This document shows positions 14,525-23,396 of a DNA stretch of 25,927 nt, piece after piece. The DNA comes from JBNLBT01 sp050303435 (GTDB lineage: Bacteria > Pseudomonadota > Gammaproteobacteria > Xanthomonadales > Marinicellaceae). The translations under genes and the position numbers were made by a program. Numbering within the stretch: position 1 is the first letter of the stretch; the number at the start of each line of letters is the position of its first letter. The DNA is taken from assembly GCA_050303435.1 (NCBI GenBank), contig JBNLBT010000042.1, positions 1 to 25,927 of the forward strand, given 5' to 3'. The notes under the pieces were generated by a model. It did not search any database and was not told where the DNA came from. It saw only the letters and a program-made list of their open reading frames with translations.

Positions 14525-14530
14525 ATTATA
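14525..14530 (-). promoter_or_regulatory. Putative -10 box of the M16 peptidase gene
   Basis: A perfect TATAAT on the minus strand lies 30 nt upstream of the preferred ATG (14495), which would give a leader of about 23 nt. The -35 region at 16-18 nt spacing is poor (ATGGGT-like). Confidence 0.45.
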
Positions 14531-14598
14531 TAGAATGCAACTCGCCGACCCATAGCCCATTAGTCATTGAATGCCCGCAACGTCAGTCAACAGGCGCG

Positions 14599-14626
14599 CC
14601 CGGCACGTCCCTGTGCCGGTGCCGGG
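14599..14626 (-). terminator. GC-rich hairpin after ppnN, weak terminator candidate
   Basis: CCCGGCAC (14599-14606) and GTGCCGGG (14619-14626) form an 8-bp stem just past the ppnN stop on the minus strand. A second copy of the GTGCCGG arm (14613-14619) allows an alternative fold. No T tract follows, so termination may be weak or depend on Rho. Confidence 0.4.
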
Positions 14627-14629
14627 GGG

Positions 14630-16003
14630 TTATTTCAGCACTTCAAACACCGGAGTGTACCTGGAACCGGGCAATTTCATGCGACCCTGTTCAATGAACG
14701 ACTGCAGCAGATCATCCAGTTTGTTCATCAGCGAAGTGTCGCCGTGCAATTCGTACACGCCGTATTTTTGTATCTGTTCGCGACCGAATTCCTTGACGTT
14801 GCCCGAGACGATGCCGGAGAACGCCTGGCGCAGGTGCGCGGCCAGTTTATTCACCGGTCGATCCAGGTACAGTTCCAGATTGCGCATGTTCTCATGGGTC
14901 GGCACAAAAGGAAACTGAAACACTTCTTCGATGTGCAAAGACCAGTTGAAATAGTAGCTGACGCGATTTTCACTGCGGTGGTCCTGCACCGACTGCAGCC
15001 CGCGCATCATGGAGATCGCCACCTGCTCCGGGTCATCGATGATGATTTCATACAACTCGGCGATCTCTTCACCCAGAGCAAAGCGCAAAAATTCATCGAT
15101 CTTGCGGAAATAGTCGGCCGAATCGCTGGGCCCGGTCATGATGAATGGCATCGGCATGTCGCGGTTATCCGGGTGCGACAGAATGCCCACCAGATACAGA
15201 ATTTCCTCGGCCGTGCCCACGCCACCGGGGAACACAATGATGCCGTGTCCAAGGCGCACAAAGGCTTCCAGACGCTTTTCAATGTCCGGCATGATGACCA
15301 GTTTGTTGACGATCGGGTTGGGCGCCTCGGCGGCGATGATGCCGGGCTCGGTGATGCCGATGTAGCGGCCGCTGGCGATGCGTTGCTTGGCGTGGCCCAC
15401 CGAAGCGCCTTTCATCGGGCCTTTCATGGCGCCGGTGCCGCAACCGGTGCAGATGTCGGCGCCACGCAAACCCAGTTCATAGCCCACCGCCTTGGTGTAT
15501 TCGTATTCTTCACGGCTGATTGAATGCCCGCCCCAGCACACCACCAGATTGGGCTCTTTGCCGTACTGGTGGACTTCGCCACGGCGCAGCACTTCAAAGA
15601 CAAAATTGGATATGCCGAAGGACTGGCTCAGATCGTAATTGCCGATGCCCTTTTCAGTGCTTTGAAACACGATGTCGCGCAACACCGAAAAAATGGAATC
15701 GCGGATGCCCGAAATCATTTTGCCGTCGACAAAAGCCTGCGCCGGCGCATTAAAAAATTCCAGATGGATGCCACGCTCACGCGGCAACAGCTTCACGTCA
15801 AAGTCCGGATAGCGCTCCAGCACGGCCACCACATCGTCTTCCTTGGCGTCGCAATTGAGCACCGCCAAACAGCATTTGCGGAACAGTTCATGCACCGACC
15901 CCACGCCCAGATCCATGATTTTCTGAACTTCTTCCTGGGACAACAAGGTCATGCCACCGCGCGCTGCGATGATGCAATTGTCTATGGTTTTGACTTCTGA
16001 CAT
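14630..16003 (-). CDS. ppnN: Pyrimidine/purine nucleotide 5'-monophosphate nucleosidase (PpnN/YgdH)
   Basis: 457 aa, close to E. coli PpnN (454). It is built as in that protein: an N-terminal DUF4478-type domain (about 1-140), a central LOG/Rossmann domain with CTGCGTGAMKGPMKG (185-199) and the nucleotide-binding PGGVGTAEE (259-267), and a C-terminal DUF3412-type domain. The enzyme cleaves nucleoside monophosphates to free base and ribose 5-phosphate, and in E. coli it is activated by (p)ppGpp. It is cytoplasmic. The start has an excellent AGGAG 8 nt upstream. It lies about 195 bp downstream of msrA on the same strand, so it probably has its own promoter. It is followed by a GC hairpin and then the M16 gene. 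Confidence 0.93.
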   Translation of the reverse strand: MSEVKTIDNCIIAARGGMTLLSQEEVQKIMDLGVGSVHELFRKCCLAVLNCDAKEDDVVAVLERYPDFDVKLLPRERGIHLEFFNAPAQAFVDGKMISGIRDSIFSVLRDIVFQSTEKGIGNYDLSQSFGISNFVFEVLRRGEVHQYGKEPNLVVCWGGHSISREEYEYTKAVGYELGLRGADICTGCGTGAMKGPMKGASVGHAKQRIASGRYIGITEPGIIAAEAPNPIVNKLVIMPDIEKRLEAFVRLGHGIIVFPGGVGTAEEILYLVGILSHPDNRDMPMPFIMTGPSDSADYFRKIDEFLRFALGEEIAELYEIIIDDPEQVAISMMRGLQSVQDHRSENRVSYYFNWSLHIEEVFQFPFVPTHENMRNLELYLDRPVNKLAAHLRQAFSGIVSGNVKEFGREQIQKYGVYELHGDTSLMNKLDDLLQSFIEQGRMKLPGSRYTPVFEVLK

Positions 16004-16197
16004 AAATATCTCCTGTTTATAGTTATTGTTATGATGGTTTCTTCTCGTTTACATTATTTATTCGTTGCGGCGCCGAATCGGCACCAAGCATGGGGCACTC
16101 AATCTCTCACATCAACTGGAAGCAGACGCTCAGATGAGGCGGCGATGCACCCGCTCGCTGTGCGGCCAGTGCCATGCGCCGTCGCTGAAATGGTTTT

Positions 16198-16674
16198 TTA
16201 TATGTCAACCCGGCATGAACTCAGGCCTTTCTTCTCGAGGTATTTCTGATGGTATTCCTCGGCCGCATAAAACGGGCCGGCGGCGGTGATCTCGGTGACG
16301 ATTTCACTGGCGTAGCGTCCACTGGCCTGTTGCGCCTGTTTGGACGTTTCAGCCGTTTCACGCTGCGCCTCTTCGGTGTAAAAAATGGCCGACCGGTATT
16401 GTGTGCCAACGTCCGGCCCCTGCCGGTTCAGCTGCGTGGGGTCGTGCATGGCCCAGAAAATTTCCAGCAACTGCGCGTAACTCACCGCTGCGGGATCGTA
16501 AATGATCTTGATCACTTCGGCGTGTCCGGTGTCATCGGCGCAGACCTGTTGATACGTGGGGTTGGGCACGTGCCCGCCCAAATACCCGACTTCGGTCGAT
16601 TGCACCCCTGTCTGGCGGTCAAATTCAGCCTGTACGCCCCAAAAACAGCCGGCGCCAAAAATTGCAGTTTTCAT
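16198..16674 (-). CDS. msrA: Peptide-methionine (S)-S-oxide reductase MsrA
   Basis: 158 aa. The catalytic motif GCFWG is at residues 9-13 (Cys10), with GHAEV (50-54), QYRSAIFY and EEYHQKYLEKKG as further family signatures. It reduces the S-epimer of methionine sulfoxide in proteins in the cytoplasm, using thioredoxin. There is no signal peptide. A cysteine near the C-terminus (SSCRVDI) could act as the resolving cysteine. The ribosome site is weak. It is divergent from the DUF3301/ABC operon, with a 75-bp gap containing a TATAAT box on this strand. Confidence 0.95.
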   Translation of the reverse strand: MKTAIFGAGCFWGVQAEFDRQTGVQSTEVGYLGGHVPNPTYQQVCADDTGHAEVIKIIYDPAAVSYAQLLEIFWAMHDPTQLNRQGPDVGTQYRSAIFYTEEAQRETAETSKQAQQASGRYASEIVTEITAAGPFYAAEEYHQKYLEKKGLSSCRVDI

Positions 16675-16706
16675 CGTGCGGCGAAAGATTTAAAATGGGG
16701 GATCAT

Positions 16707-16735
16707 ATTATAGAAAAGCGCTGCAATTGAAAACA
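16707..16735 (-). promoter_or_regulatory. Putative msrA promoter
   Basis: A perfect TATAAT (16707-16712) on the minus strand lies 33 nt upstream of the msrA ATG. At 17-nt spacing the -35 region reads TGTTTT (16730-16735), which is weak. The predicted leader is about 26 nt. Confidence 0.4.
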
Positions 16736-16749
16736 CTTTTTAGCAAAAT

Positions 16750-17070
16750 ATGAGCATAATCCCGTGGTTTTTGGGACTGGCGGCGCTGATCGGCGTGTGG
16801 TGGCAACAAGCCAAGGCTCGCGACGCCGTGCGACTGGCCGGACAGCGCATCACGCGTGCCAAATCCCTGGTGTTTCTGGACGACTCGGTGGTGCTATCGA
16901 CACTGCGCATCCGCCGCCTGCGTGGTAAAGTCGCCCTATTACGCGAATACCGCTTTGAATTCACTGATCAGGGCGGCCAGCGCATGCCCGGCAAAATCGT
17001 CTATTTCGGCGGTCGCGTCACGGCCATGCATTTTTTCCACCCCGAACACATCGACACCGTCACCCCATGA
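16750..17070 (+). CDS. DUF3301 domain protein
   Basis: 106 aa. An N-terminal hydrophobic segment (about 3-18, SIIPWFLGLAALIGVWW) is followed by a soluble domain with AGQRITRAKSLVFLDDSVVL, REYRFEFTDQGGQRMPGKI and the ending FHPEHID, all typical of DUF3301, a gammaproteobacterial family of unknown function. It is probably anchored in the inner membrane, with the domain in the cytoplasm. The stop overlaps the ABC exporter start (ATGA), so the two are translationally coupled. No function can be assigned; the coupling suggests, but does not show, a link to the exporter. Confidence 0.85.
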   Translation: MSIIPWFLGLAALIGVWWQQAKARDAVRLAGQRITRAKSLVFLDDSVVLSTLRIRRLRGKVALLREYRFEFTDQGGQRMPGKIVYFGGRVTAMHFFHPEHIDTVTP

Positions 17071-18854
17071 ATAAAGATTCACACCCGCTGCTGCAGGTGC
17101 TGGCTTACGGCTCGGGACATCACCTGATGGCACTGAAAGCCACGCTGTGTTCAGTGCTCAACAAAATCTTCGACATCGCCCCGGAAATCCTCATCGGCAT
17201 CGCCATCGACGTGGTGGTGCGCCAGCAGGATTCCTTCGTCTCCGGCCTGGGCATCAGCGATCCACAAACCCAGCTGACCCTGCTGGCGGTGCTGACTTTT
17301 CTGATCTGGGCCGGCGAATCGCTGTTTCAGTACCTGTACCTGATTTTATGGCGCAATCTGGCACAAACGGTGCAACACAAATTCAGGATCCGTGCCTTCA
17401 GCCACATTCAACACATGGACATGGCTTTCTTCGAAAACCGCTCCAGTGGGCAACTGACCGCCATCCTCAACGACGACATCAATCAACTGGAGCGGTTTCT
17501 CAACGTCGGCGCCAACGACCTGATCCAGGTGATCACCTCGGTGCTTGGCGTCGGCGCGGTGTTTTTTGTGATCTCGCCGAAAATCGCCCTGTTCGCCTTT
17601 ACGCCGATACCGGTGATCATTTTTGGCGCCTTCTATTTTCAGCGCAAAGCCGAGCCGCGTTACGCCGAAGTGCGAAAAATGGCCGGCGAACTGGGCGGTG
17701 CGATCAACAACAACGTGGTCGGCATCGGCACCATCAAAAGCTTCACCAACGAAGAACACGAACTGGCCCGCATCACGCGCATGAGCGCCACCTATTCCGA
17801 GGCCAACTCACGCGCCATCGCCATATCCTCGGCCTTCATTCCGATCATCCGCATGGCCATTCTGTCCGGATTCCTGGCCACCTTCGTGATCGGCGGTCTG
17901 GACGCCCTGAATGGGCGCATGGAAGTGGGCGCCTACGGCGTGCTGGTGTTTCTGACCCAGCGACTGCTGTGGCCATTCACCAATCTGGCCATCACCATGG
18001 ACCTGTACGAACGCGGCATGGCTTCGGCGCGACGCATTCTGACTTTGCTGGCCCAGCCGATTCAAATTCGCGACGACGCGCAGGCAGGAACGCATCCGAT
18101 CAACGGCCTGATTGAGTTTGACCGGGTGCAATTCAGCTACGCTGAAAGCGCCGCCCCGGCGATCGCGGATCTGAGCCTGACCATCCACCCAGGCCAGACG
18201 GTGGCGTTCGTCGGCCAGACCGGCTCAGGCAAATCCACCCTGATGAAACTGCTGCTGCGTTTTTATCACCCGCAGGCCGGTGAAATCCGTCTCGACGGGC
18301 GCCCCTTGAACGCCCATCGACTGAAGTCACTGCGCCAGGCCATTGGCCTGGTGTCGCAGGACAATTACCTGTTCAATGGCAGCGTGCGCGATAACATTCT
18401 GTACGGCAACCGCGACGCCAGTGAAGCACAGCTGACCCAGGCCGCGCAACTGGCCGAAGCCGAAGAATTCATTCAACGTCTGCCCGACGGCTATGACACC
18501 CGCATCGGCGAGGCCGGCGTGAAACTGTCCGGGGGGCAAAAACAGCGGCTGTCGCTGGCCCGCGCCATCATTAAAGACCCGCCAATTCTGATTCTTGATG
18601 AAGCCACTTCGGCGGTAGACAACGAAACCGAAGCGGCGATTCAACGCTCCATGGGCAAGATTGCACGCAACCGCACGGTGCTGGTCATTGCCCACCGCCT
18701 GTCGACCATCGTCGGCGCCGACCTGATTTGTGTCATGGACCGTGGACGCATCGTCGAAAGCGGCACGCATCAGGCGCTGCTGAAACGCGAGGGCATTTAC
18801 CGCAATTTGTGGCAGGTGCAGACCGGCGACGCGGTCCGTCGCAATGAACCGTGA
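17067..18854 (+). CDS. ABC exporter, fused permease and ATPase (MsbA-like)
   Basis: 595 aa. The N-terminal type-1 exporter membrane domain has six helices (about 20-315), with the coupling segment HIQHMDMAFFENRSSGQLTAIL. The nucleotide-binding domain starts near 347 and has Walker A GQTGSGKST (383-391), Q-loop SQDNYLF (430-436), signature LSGGQ (487-491), Walker B ILILDE (507-512) and H-loop AHRLST. All catalytic residues are present, so it should be an active homodimeric half-transporter. Substrates in this family include lipids, lipid A, peptides and drugs; none can be singled out. The start overlaps the DUF3301 stop. No terminator was seen in the 66 bp before the M13 gene. Confidence 0.92.
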   Translation: MNKDSHPLLQVLAYGSGHHLMALKATLCSVLNKIFDIAPEILIGIAIDVVVRQQDSFVSGLGISDPQTQLTLLAVLTFLIWAGESLFQYLYLILWRNLAQTVQHKFRIRAFSHIQHMDMAFFENRSSGQLTAILNDDINQLERFLNVGANDLIQVITSVLGVGAVFFVISPKIALFAFTPIPVIIFGAFYFQRKAEPRYAEVRKMAGELGGAINNNVVGIGTIKSFTNEEHELARITRMSATYSEANSRAIAISSAFIPIIRMAILSGFLATFVIGGLDALNGRMEVGAYGVLVFLTQRLLWPFTNLAITMDLYERGMASARRILTLLAQPIQIRDDAQAGTHPINGLIEFDRVQFSYAESAAPAIADLSLTIHPGQTVAFVGQTGSGKSTLMKLLLRFYHPQAGEIRLDGRPLNAHRLKSLRQAIGLVSQDNYLFNGSVRDNILYGNRDASEAQLTQAAQLAEAEEFIQRLPDGYDTRIGEAGVKLSGGQKQRLSLARAIIKDPPILILDEATSAVDNETEAAIQRSMGKIARNRTVLVIAHRLSTIVGADLICVMDRGRIVESGTHQALLKREGIYRNLWQVQTGDAVRRNEP

Positions 18855-18920
18855 CCTATGACATACCACATGCTCAGGCAAATCCGCTAGAATGAGCCCA
18901 CTGTTTTCCCGGAATTCAAC

Positions 18921-20957
18921 ATGAAAAAAACTCTTCTGCTGTTGTGCACGTCCGCGCTGATGGTCGCCTGCGCAGCGAAACAAACCGACTCTCTGAACGC
19001 GACCGTGCAAGTCTCCACGGTCTCTGGCATCGACCTGACCAACATGGATAAATCCGTGCGCGCACAGGATGATTTTTACCACCACATCAATGGCAAATGG
19101 CTGAAAGAATTTGAAATTCCGGCCGACAAATCCAACTACGGCTCATTTCTGGCGCTCAGTGAACTGAGTCGTGAACAGGTCAAGGAAATCATCGACGACG
19201 TGTCTTCCAAACGCAACAAGACCGGCAGCGATGAGCAAAAAATTGCCGATTTGTACAACGCCTATCTGGACACCAAGTCCATTGAAAAAGCCGGCCTGGC
19301 ACCGATTGTGCCCTTGCTGAATCAAATCGACGCCATTGCAAACCGGCAGGATCTGGCCGCGTACTGGGGCTACGCCGACATTTACACCTCTTCGCCGTTT
19401 GGCCTGTTTGTCATGGTCGACCAGAAACAGTCGGACCGCTACATCACCTATCTGAACCAGTCCGGACTGGGCCTGCCCGACCGCGATTACTATTTCAAGA
19501 CCGATGACAAATCGCAACAGATTCGCGACCAGTACGTGCAACACATCGAACGCATGTTTGAACTGGCCGGTGACAGCGCCGCCGCGGACAAAGCCCAGCA
19601 GGTGATGGCTCTGGAAACGCGATTGGCCGAAGGGCACTGGAACCGCATCGACAACCGCGATTCAGAAAAAACCTACAACATCTACAGTTTCACCGACGCC
19701 AAAAACCTGATGCCGGATTTCCCCTGGCAGGCCTGGCTCAGTGAAACCCTGATCGCCGAGCCTTCAGAGATCATTGTCAGACAACCCGATTACCTGCAAA
19801 CGATCAACAACGAATTCAAAAACACCCCGCTGGACGTGTGGAAAACCTACCAGCGCTGGAAACTGCTCACGCGCGCAGCGAATTTCCTCAGCAGCGACTT
19901 TGAGAAAGAAAACTTCAGCTTTTATGGCACCGTGCTGACCGGCGCCACCGAGCAGGAACCGCGCTGGAAACGTGGCGTTGACACGGTCAACAACGTGATG
20001 GGCGAATTGATCGGCAAAGTCTACGTGAAACGGCATTTTCCGCCCAGCGCGAAAACCCGCATGCGCAACATGATCGAACAATTGCGTGAAGCCTATGGCG
20101 ACAGCATCAAAGAACTGGACTGGATGAGCCACGAGACCAAGGAAAAAGCCCTGGTGAAACTGGCCAAATTTGAACCCAAGGTCGGCTACCCGGACGTGTG
20201 GCGCGATTACAGCGCACTGCAAATCACCGACCAGGGACTGGTGCCGAACATGCTGGGCGCCACGCATTTCATCACCAAACGCAACCGCGACAAGCTGGGT
20301 CAGCCGATCGATCGCCACGAGTGGTTCATGAACCCACAAACGGTCAACGCCTATTACAATCCGACCAAGAATGAAATCGTCTTTCCGGCCGGCATTTTAC
20401 AGCCGCCGTTTTTCAACCTGCAGGCCGATGAAGCGGTCAACTACGGCGCCATTGGGGCCGTGATTGGTCACGAAATGGGCCACGGTTTCGATGATCAGGG
20501 TTCCAAGTACGACGGCGACGGCAACCTGAAAAACTGGTGGACCGATGCCGACCGGGAAAAATTTGAACAGCGCACGGCCAAGCTGATTGAACAGTACGAC
20601 CAGTTCACCGTGGTCAACGGCACCCACGTCAAAGGCGAGTTCACCCAGGGTGAAAACATCGGCGATTTGAGCGGCCTGTCGATCGCCTACAAAGCCTTCA
20701 AGTCCAACTACACCGGCAATGAAGTGATCGATGGCTACACACCGGAACAGCGCTTCTTCATCGGTTGGGCGCAGGTGTGGATGCGCAAGTACCGCGACGA
20801 GGAATTGTTGCGCCGCATCGAAGTGGATCCGCATTCACCCAGCGAATTTCGCTGCAACGGCATTCTGCGCAATCTGCCGGAATTCTATCAGGCCTTTGAT
20901 GTGAAACCCGGCGACGGCATGTACCTGCCGCCGGATGAGCGGGTGAAAATCTGGTGA
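18921..20957 (+). CDS. M13 family (neprilysin/PepO-like) zinc metallopeptidase, lipoprotein
   Basis: 678 aa. The signal peptide ends in a lipobox-like LMVAC, so Cys17 is probably lipidated. M13 signatures are complete: the substrate-binding NAYYNPTKNEIVFPAGILQPPFF, the zinc site H517-EMGH521 with catalytic E518, the third ligand E578 in GENIGDLSG, and the C-terminal KPGDGMYLPPDERVKIW ending in the usual tryptophan. It is an extracytoplasmic endopeptidase acting on short peptides. The length is normal. The start has GGA about 8 nt upstream. It is followed by a strong terminator. It may have its own promoter, since TAGAAT lies about 30 nt upstream, though the -35 is unclear. Confidence 0.94.
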   Translation: MKKTLLLLCTSALMVACAAKQTDSLNATVQVSTVSGIDLTNMDKSVRAQDDFYHHINGKWLKEFEIPADKSNYGSFLALSELSREQVKEIIDDVSSKRNKTGSDEQKIADLYNAYLDTKSIEKAGLAPIVPLLNQIDAIANRQDLAAYWGYADIYTSSPFGLFVMVDQKQSDRYITYLNQSGLGLPDRDYYFKTDDKSQQIRDQYVQHIERMFELAGDSAAADKAQQVMALETRLAEGHWNRIDNRDSEKTYNIYSFTDAKNLMPDFPWQAWLSETLIAEPSEIIVRQPDYLQTINNEFKNTPLDVWKTYQRWKLLTRAANFLSSDFEKENFSFYGTVLTGATEQEPRWKRGVDTVNNVMGELIGKVYVKRHFPPSAKTRMRNMIEQLREAYGDSIKELDWMSHETKEKALVKLAKFEPKVGYPDVWRDYSALQITDQGLVPNMLGATHFITKRNRDKLGQPIDRHEWFMNPQTVNAYYNPTKNEIVFPAGILQPPFFNLQADEAVNYGAIGAVIGHEMGHGFDDQGSKYDGDGNLKNWWTDADREKFEQRTAKLIEQYDQFTVVNGTHVKGEFTQGENIGDLSGLSIAYKAFKSNYTGNEVIDGYTPEQRFFIGWAQVWMRKYRDEELLRRIEVDPHSPSEFRCNGILRNLPEFYQAFDVKPGDGMYLPPDERVKIW

Positions 20958-20980
20958 TCCCGGATTGCATTCAATAAAAC

Positions 20981-21008
20981 AAGGGGCCCGAAACGGCCCC
21001 TTTTTTTT
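20981..21008 (+). terminator. Rho-independent terminator after the M13 peptidase gene
   Basis: AAGGGGCC (20981-20988) pairs with GGCCCCTT (20995-21002) around a 6-nt loop, followed by a run of eight T (21001-21008). It is 24 bp past the stop codon and is a very strong intrinsic terminator. Confidence 0.92.
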
Positions 21009-21113
21009 GCCCGAACAATTCACCGGGCAGAAAAAATATCAAAATAAATAACCCCCACGAAAAACGCCAGCGTATATCGCAGTGAGAATCACAAATTTCA
21101 CTGGAGAATACTC

Positions 21114-22829
21114 ATGAAAAAAATCGCCATAATTGCCCTGGTTTCACTGGCCACCGCGTGCAGCCAGACCGCCCAGAACAACCACACCGTCGAAGCCGAC
21201 GATGCGACCCGCAAACCGGACGTCACGCAGCCGGTGGTGCTGGAAGAGTCGGAAGCCCAGTCATTGTCGGACCGCGCCGGCCGCGCCGCGCCGGCCGAAG
21301 CGCGGGTGCGCAAAGAATACGCGGATGCATTCAAGCAAAAATACGCGTCCAACAAACCCGCACCGGCCACCGCCGTGGTTGGACAGTTGAACGGGGGCTA
21401 CGTCTACCCGGACCCGACCGCCGGAGAAAATTACAAGCATTTCGACGACAACCCGGTCAAACGGGTGGCCACAGACCCGGTGTCGACCTTCAGCATTGAC
21501 GTCGACACCGCCTCCTACGCCAACATCCGTCGCATGCTGAATCAAGGCATGCTGCCGCGTCAGGACGCGGTGCGCGCCGAAGAAATGATCAATTATTTTG
21601 ATTACAGTTACACCGGCCCAAGCGATCGCAGCACGCCATTTTCCACCGTCACCGAAATCGCCCCGTCGCCGTGGAACAGCAATGCACACCTGCTGCACAT
21701 CGGCATTCAGGGTTACCAGATGGAAGCGGAACAACGCCCGGACGCCAACCTGGTGTTCCTGATCGACGTGTCCGGTTCAATGAACTCAGCGGACAAACTG
21801 GGCCTGCTCAAATCCGCATTCAAACTGCTGGCCAAGCAGTTGACCGAACGCGACCGCATCGCCATGGTGGTCTACGCTGGCGCCGCTGGCACGGTGTTGG
21901 AACCGACCCCGGGCAATGAATCGGCCAAAATCATTGCCGCGCTGGAACGTTTGAGTGCTGGCGGCTCCACCAACGGCAACGCCGGCATCCGCCTGGCCTA
22001 CAATCTGGCGGAACAAAACTTCATCAAAGAGGGCATCAACCGCATCATTCTGGCCACCGACGGCGATTTCAATGTCGGCACCACCAATTTTGAAGCCCTG
22101 GTCGAACTGGTTTCAGAAAAACGCAAAAGCGGTGTTTCACTGACCACCCTGGGCTTTGGTGGCGGAAACTACAATGACCACCTGATGGAACAACTGGCGG
22201 ACAACGGCAACGGCAACTACGCCTACATCGATGGCATCAAAGAAGCCAACAAAGTGCTGGTCAATCAGGTCAGCAGCACCTTGTTCACCATCGCCAAAGA
22301 CGTCAAAATCCAGATCGAATTCAACCCCGCGGTGGTGCGCGAATACCGCCTGGTCGGCTACGAGAACCGGGTGCTGAACAACGAAGATTTCAACAACGAC
22401 AAAATCGATGCCGGTGAGATCGGCGCGGGCCACAACGTCACGGCCATTTATGAAATCATTCTGAACGAGGCCAAATCCGGCTGGCTGGAAGACCTGCGCT
22501 ACAGCGCCGCCGCGCCCACCGCCGACAAAGGCAACGAACTGGCGCACCTGCGCATCCGTTACAAACTGCCCGATCAGGACACCAGCCAGCTGTTGCAATG
22601 GCCGCTGGACAAATCCATGATCCAGTCGCTGCAAAGCAGCAGTGAAAACTTCCGCTTTGCCGCCGCCGTGGCCGGATTTGCGCAATTGCTCAGAGGTGGT
22701 AAAATGCTCAACAATTTCACCTTTGATGATGTCCTGGAGCTGGCCAACAGCGCACGCCGCAGCGATCCGTTTGGTTACCGCGGTGAGTTTGTGCAGCTGG
22801 TGTCACTGGCGGACGGCCTGATGGACTGA
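21114..22829 (+). CDS. YfbK-like von Willebrand factor A lipoprotein
   Basis: 571 aa. The signal peptide ends in LATAC, so it is probably lipidated at Cys16. A low-complexity linker (about 17-90) precedes a VWA_N-type domain (DPVSTFSIDVDTASYANIRRML…VRAEEMINYFDY). Next is a VWA domain whose MIDAS metal site D218-x-S220-x-S222 (DVSGSMN) is intact, with GGSTNGNAG and ATDGDFN further on. The C-terminal part matches DUF3520. Overall this is the architecture of E. coli YfbK. It probably binds proteins at the cell envelope through the MIDAS metal. The ribosome site GGAG is well placed. An ECF sigma gene starts 12 bp downstream, so the three genes form an operon and the VWA protein may report to that sigma system (inference). 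Confidence 0.9.
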   Translation: MKKIAIIALVSLATACSQTAQNNHTVEADDATRKPDVTQPVVLEESEAQSLSDRAGRAAPAEARVRKEYADAFKQKYASNKPAPATAVVGQLNGGYVYPDPTAGENYKHFDDNPVKRVATDPVSTFSIDVDTASYANIRRMLNQGMLPRQDAVRAEEMINYFDYSYTGPSDRSTPFSTVTEIAPSPWNSNAHLLHIGIQGYQMEAEQRPDANLVFLIDVSGSMNSADKLGLLKSAFKLLAKQLTERDRIAMVVYAGAAGTVLEPTPGNESAKIIAALERLSAGGSTNGNAGIRLAYNLAEQNFIKEGINRIILATDGDFNVGTTNFEALVELVSEKRKSGVSLTTLGFGGGNYNDHLMEQLADNGNGNYAYIDGIKEANKVLVNQVSSTLFTIAKDVKIQIEFNPAVVREYRLVGYENRVLNNEDFNNDKIDAGEIGAGHNVTAIYEIILNEAKSGWLEDLRYSAAAPTADKGNELAHLRIRYKLPDQDTSQLLQWPLDKSMIQSLQSSSENFRFAAAVAGFAQLLRGGKMLNNFTFDDVLELANSARRSDPFGYRGEFVQLVSLADGLMD

Positions 22830-22841
22830 TGCGGAGCGCCA

Positions 22842-23396
22842 TTGCACAATCAGCAGAGTGACGAAGAACTCATGTGGCTGTATGCCAACAACAATCAGGA
22901 ACGGGCCTTTGACCAGCTCTACGAGCGGCACAAGGGCCCGCTCTATCGTTACCTGCTGAAAACCTGCCGCGAGCAAACACTGGCTCAGGAAACCTTCCAG
23001 GAACTGTGGATGAAAGTGATCAGACATCGCAACACCTACCAGCGCAACGCCGCCTTTGCCACCTGGCTGTATGCCATCGCGCGGAATCTGCTGGTCGATG
23101 TATTTCGCAAACGTCAGCGCGCACCGGAACTCAGTGACACTGACAGCGATGCCCCGGACGCCGCGCCCCTGTCCCAGCCAGCCTCGGAATTCGAACACAA
23201 ATTGATGGCCCACCGTCTCAGCGAAGCCATCGCTCAGCTGCCATTTTTGCAGCAGGAAGTGTTCCTGCTGCACCACGATTCAGGCCTGTCAATGCAACAG
23301 ATCGCCGAAGTCACCGGCGCCGGCGTTGAAGCGATCAAATCGCGCCACCGCTACGCCCTGGCGCGACTGCGGACGCAACTGGGAGAATTGCAATGA
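22842..23396 (+). CDS. ECF-family RNA polymerase sigma factor
   Basis: 184 aa. Region 2 is at about 20-95 (AFDQLYERHKGPLYRYLL, QETFQELWMKVI, FATWLYAIARNLLVDVFRK) and region 4 at about 125-180 (LPFLQQEVFLLHHDSGLSMQQIAEVTGAGVEAIKSR), with no region 3. An acidic linker rich in Asp and Pro lies between. The start is TTG at 22842, chosen because GGAG stands 5 nt upstream. The next ATG (22872) would cut off conserved N-terminal sequence and has no comparable site. The stop overlaps the start of the anti-sigma-like gene (ATGA). Its targets and signal are unknown. Confidence 0.9.
   Translation: MHNQQSDEELMWLYANNNQERAFDQLYERHKGPLYRYLLKTCREQTLAQETFQELWMKVIRHRNTYQRNAAFATWLYAIARNLLVDVFRKRQRAPELSDTDSDAPDAAPLSQPASEFEHKLMAHRLSEAIAQLPFLQQEVFLLHHDSGLSMQQIAEVTGAGVEAIKSRHRYALARLRTQLGELQ

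Noticed and set aside
16004..16197. Possible small gene between msrA and ppnN
   Set aside because: Short frames here lack ribosome sites. Only a 7-bp hairpin without T tract (near GGCGCCGAATCGGCACC) is seen.
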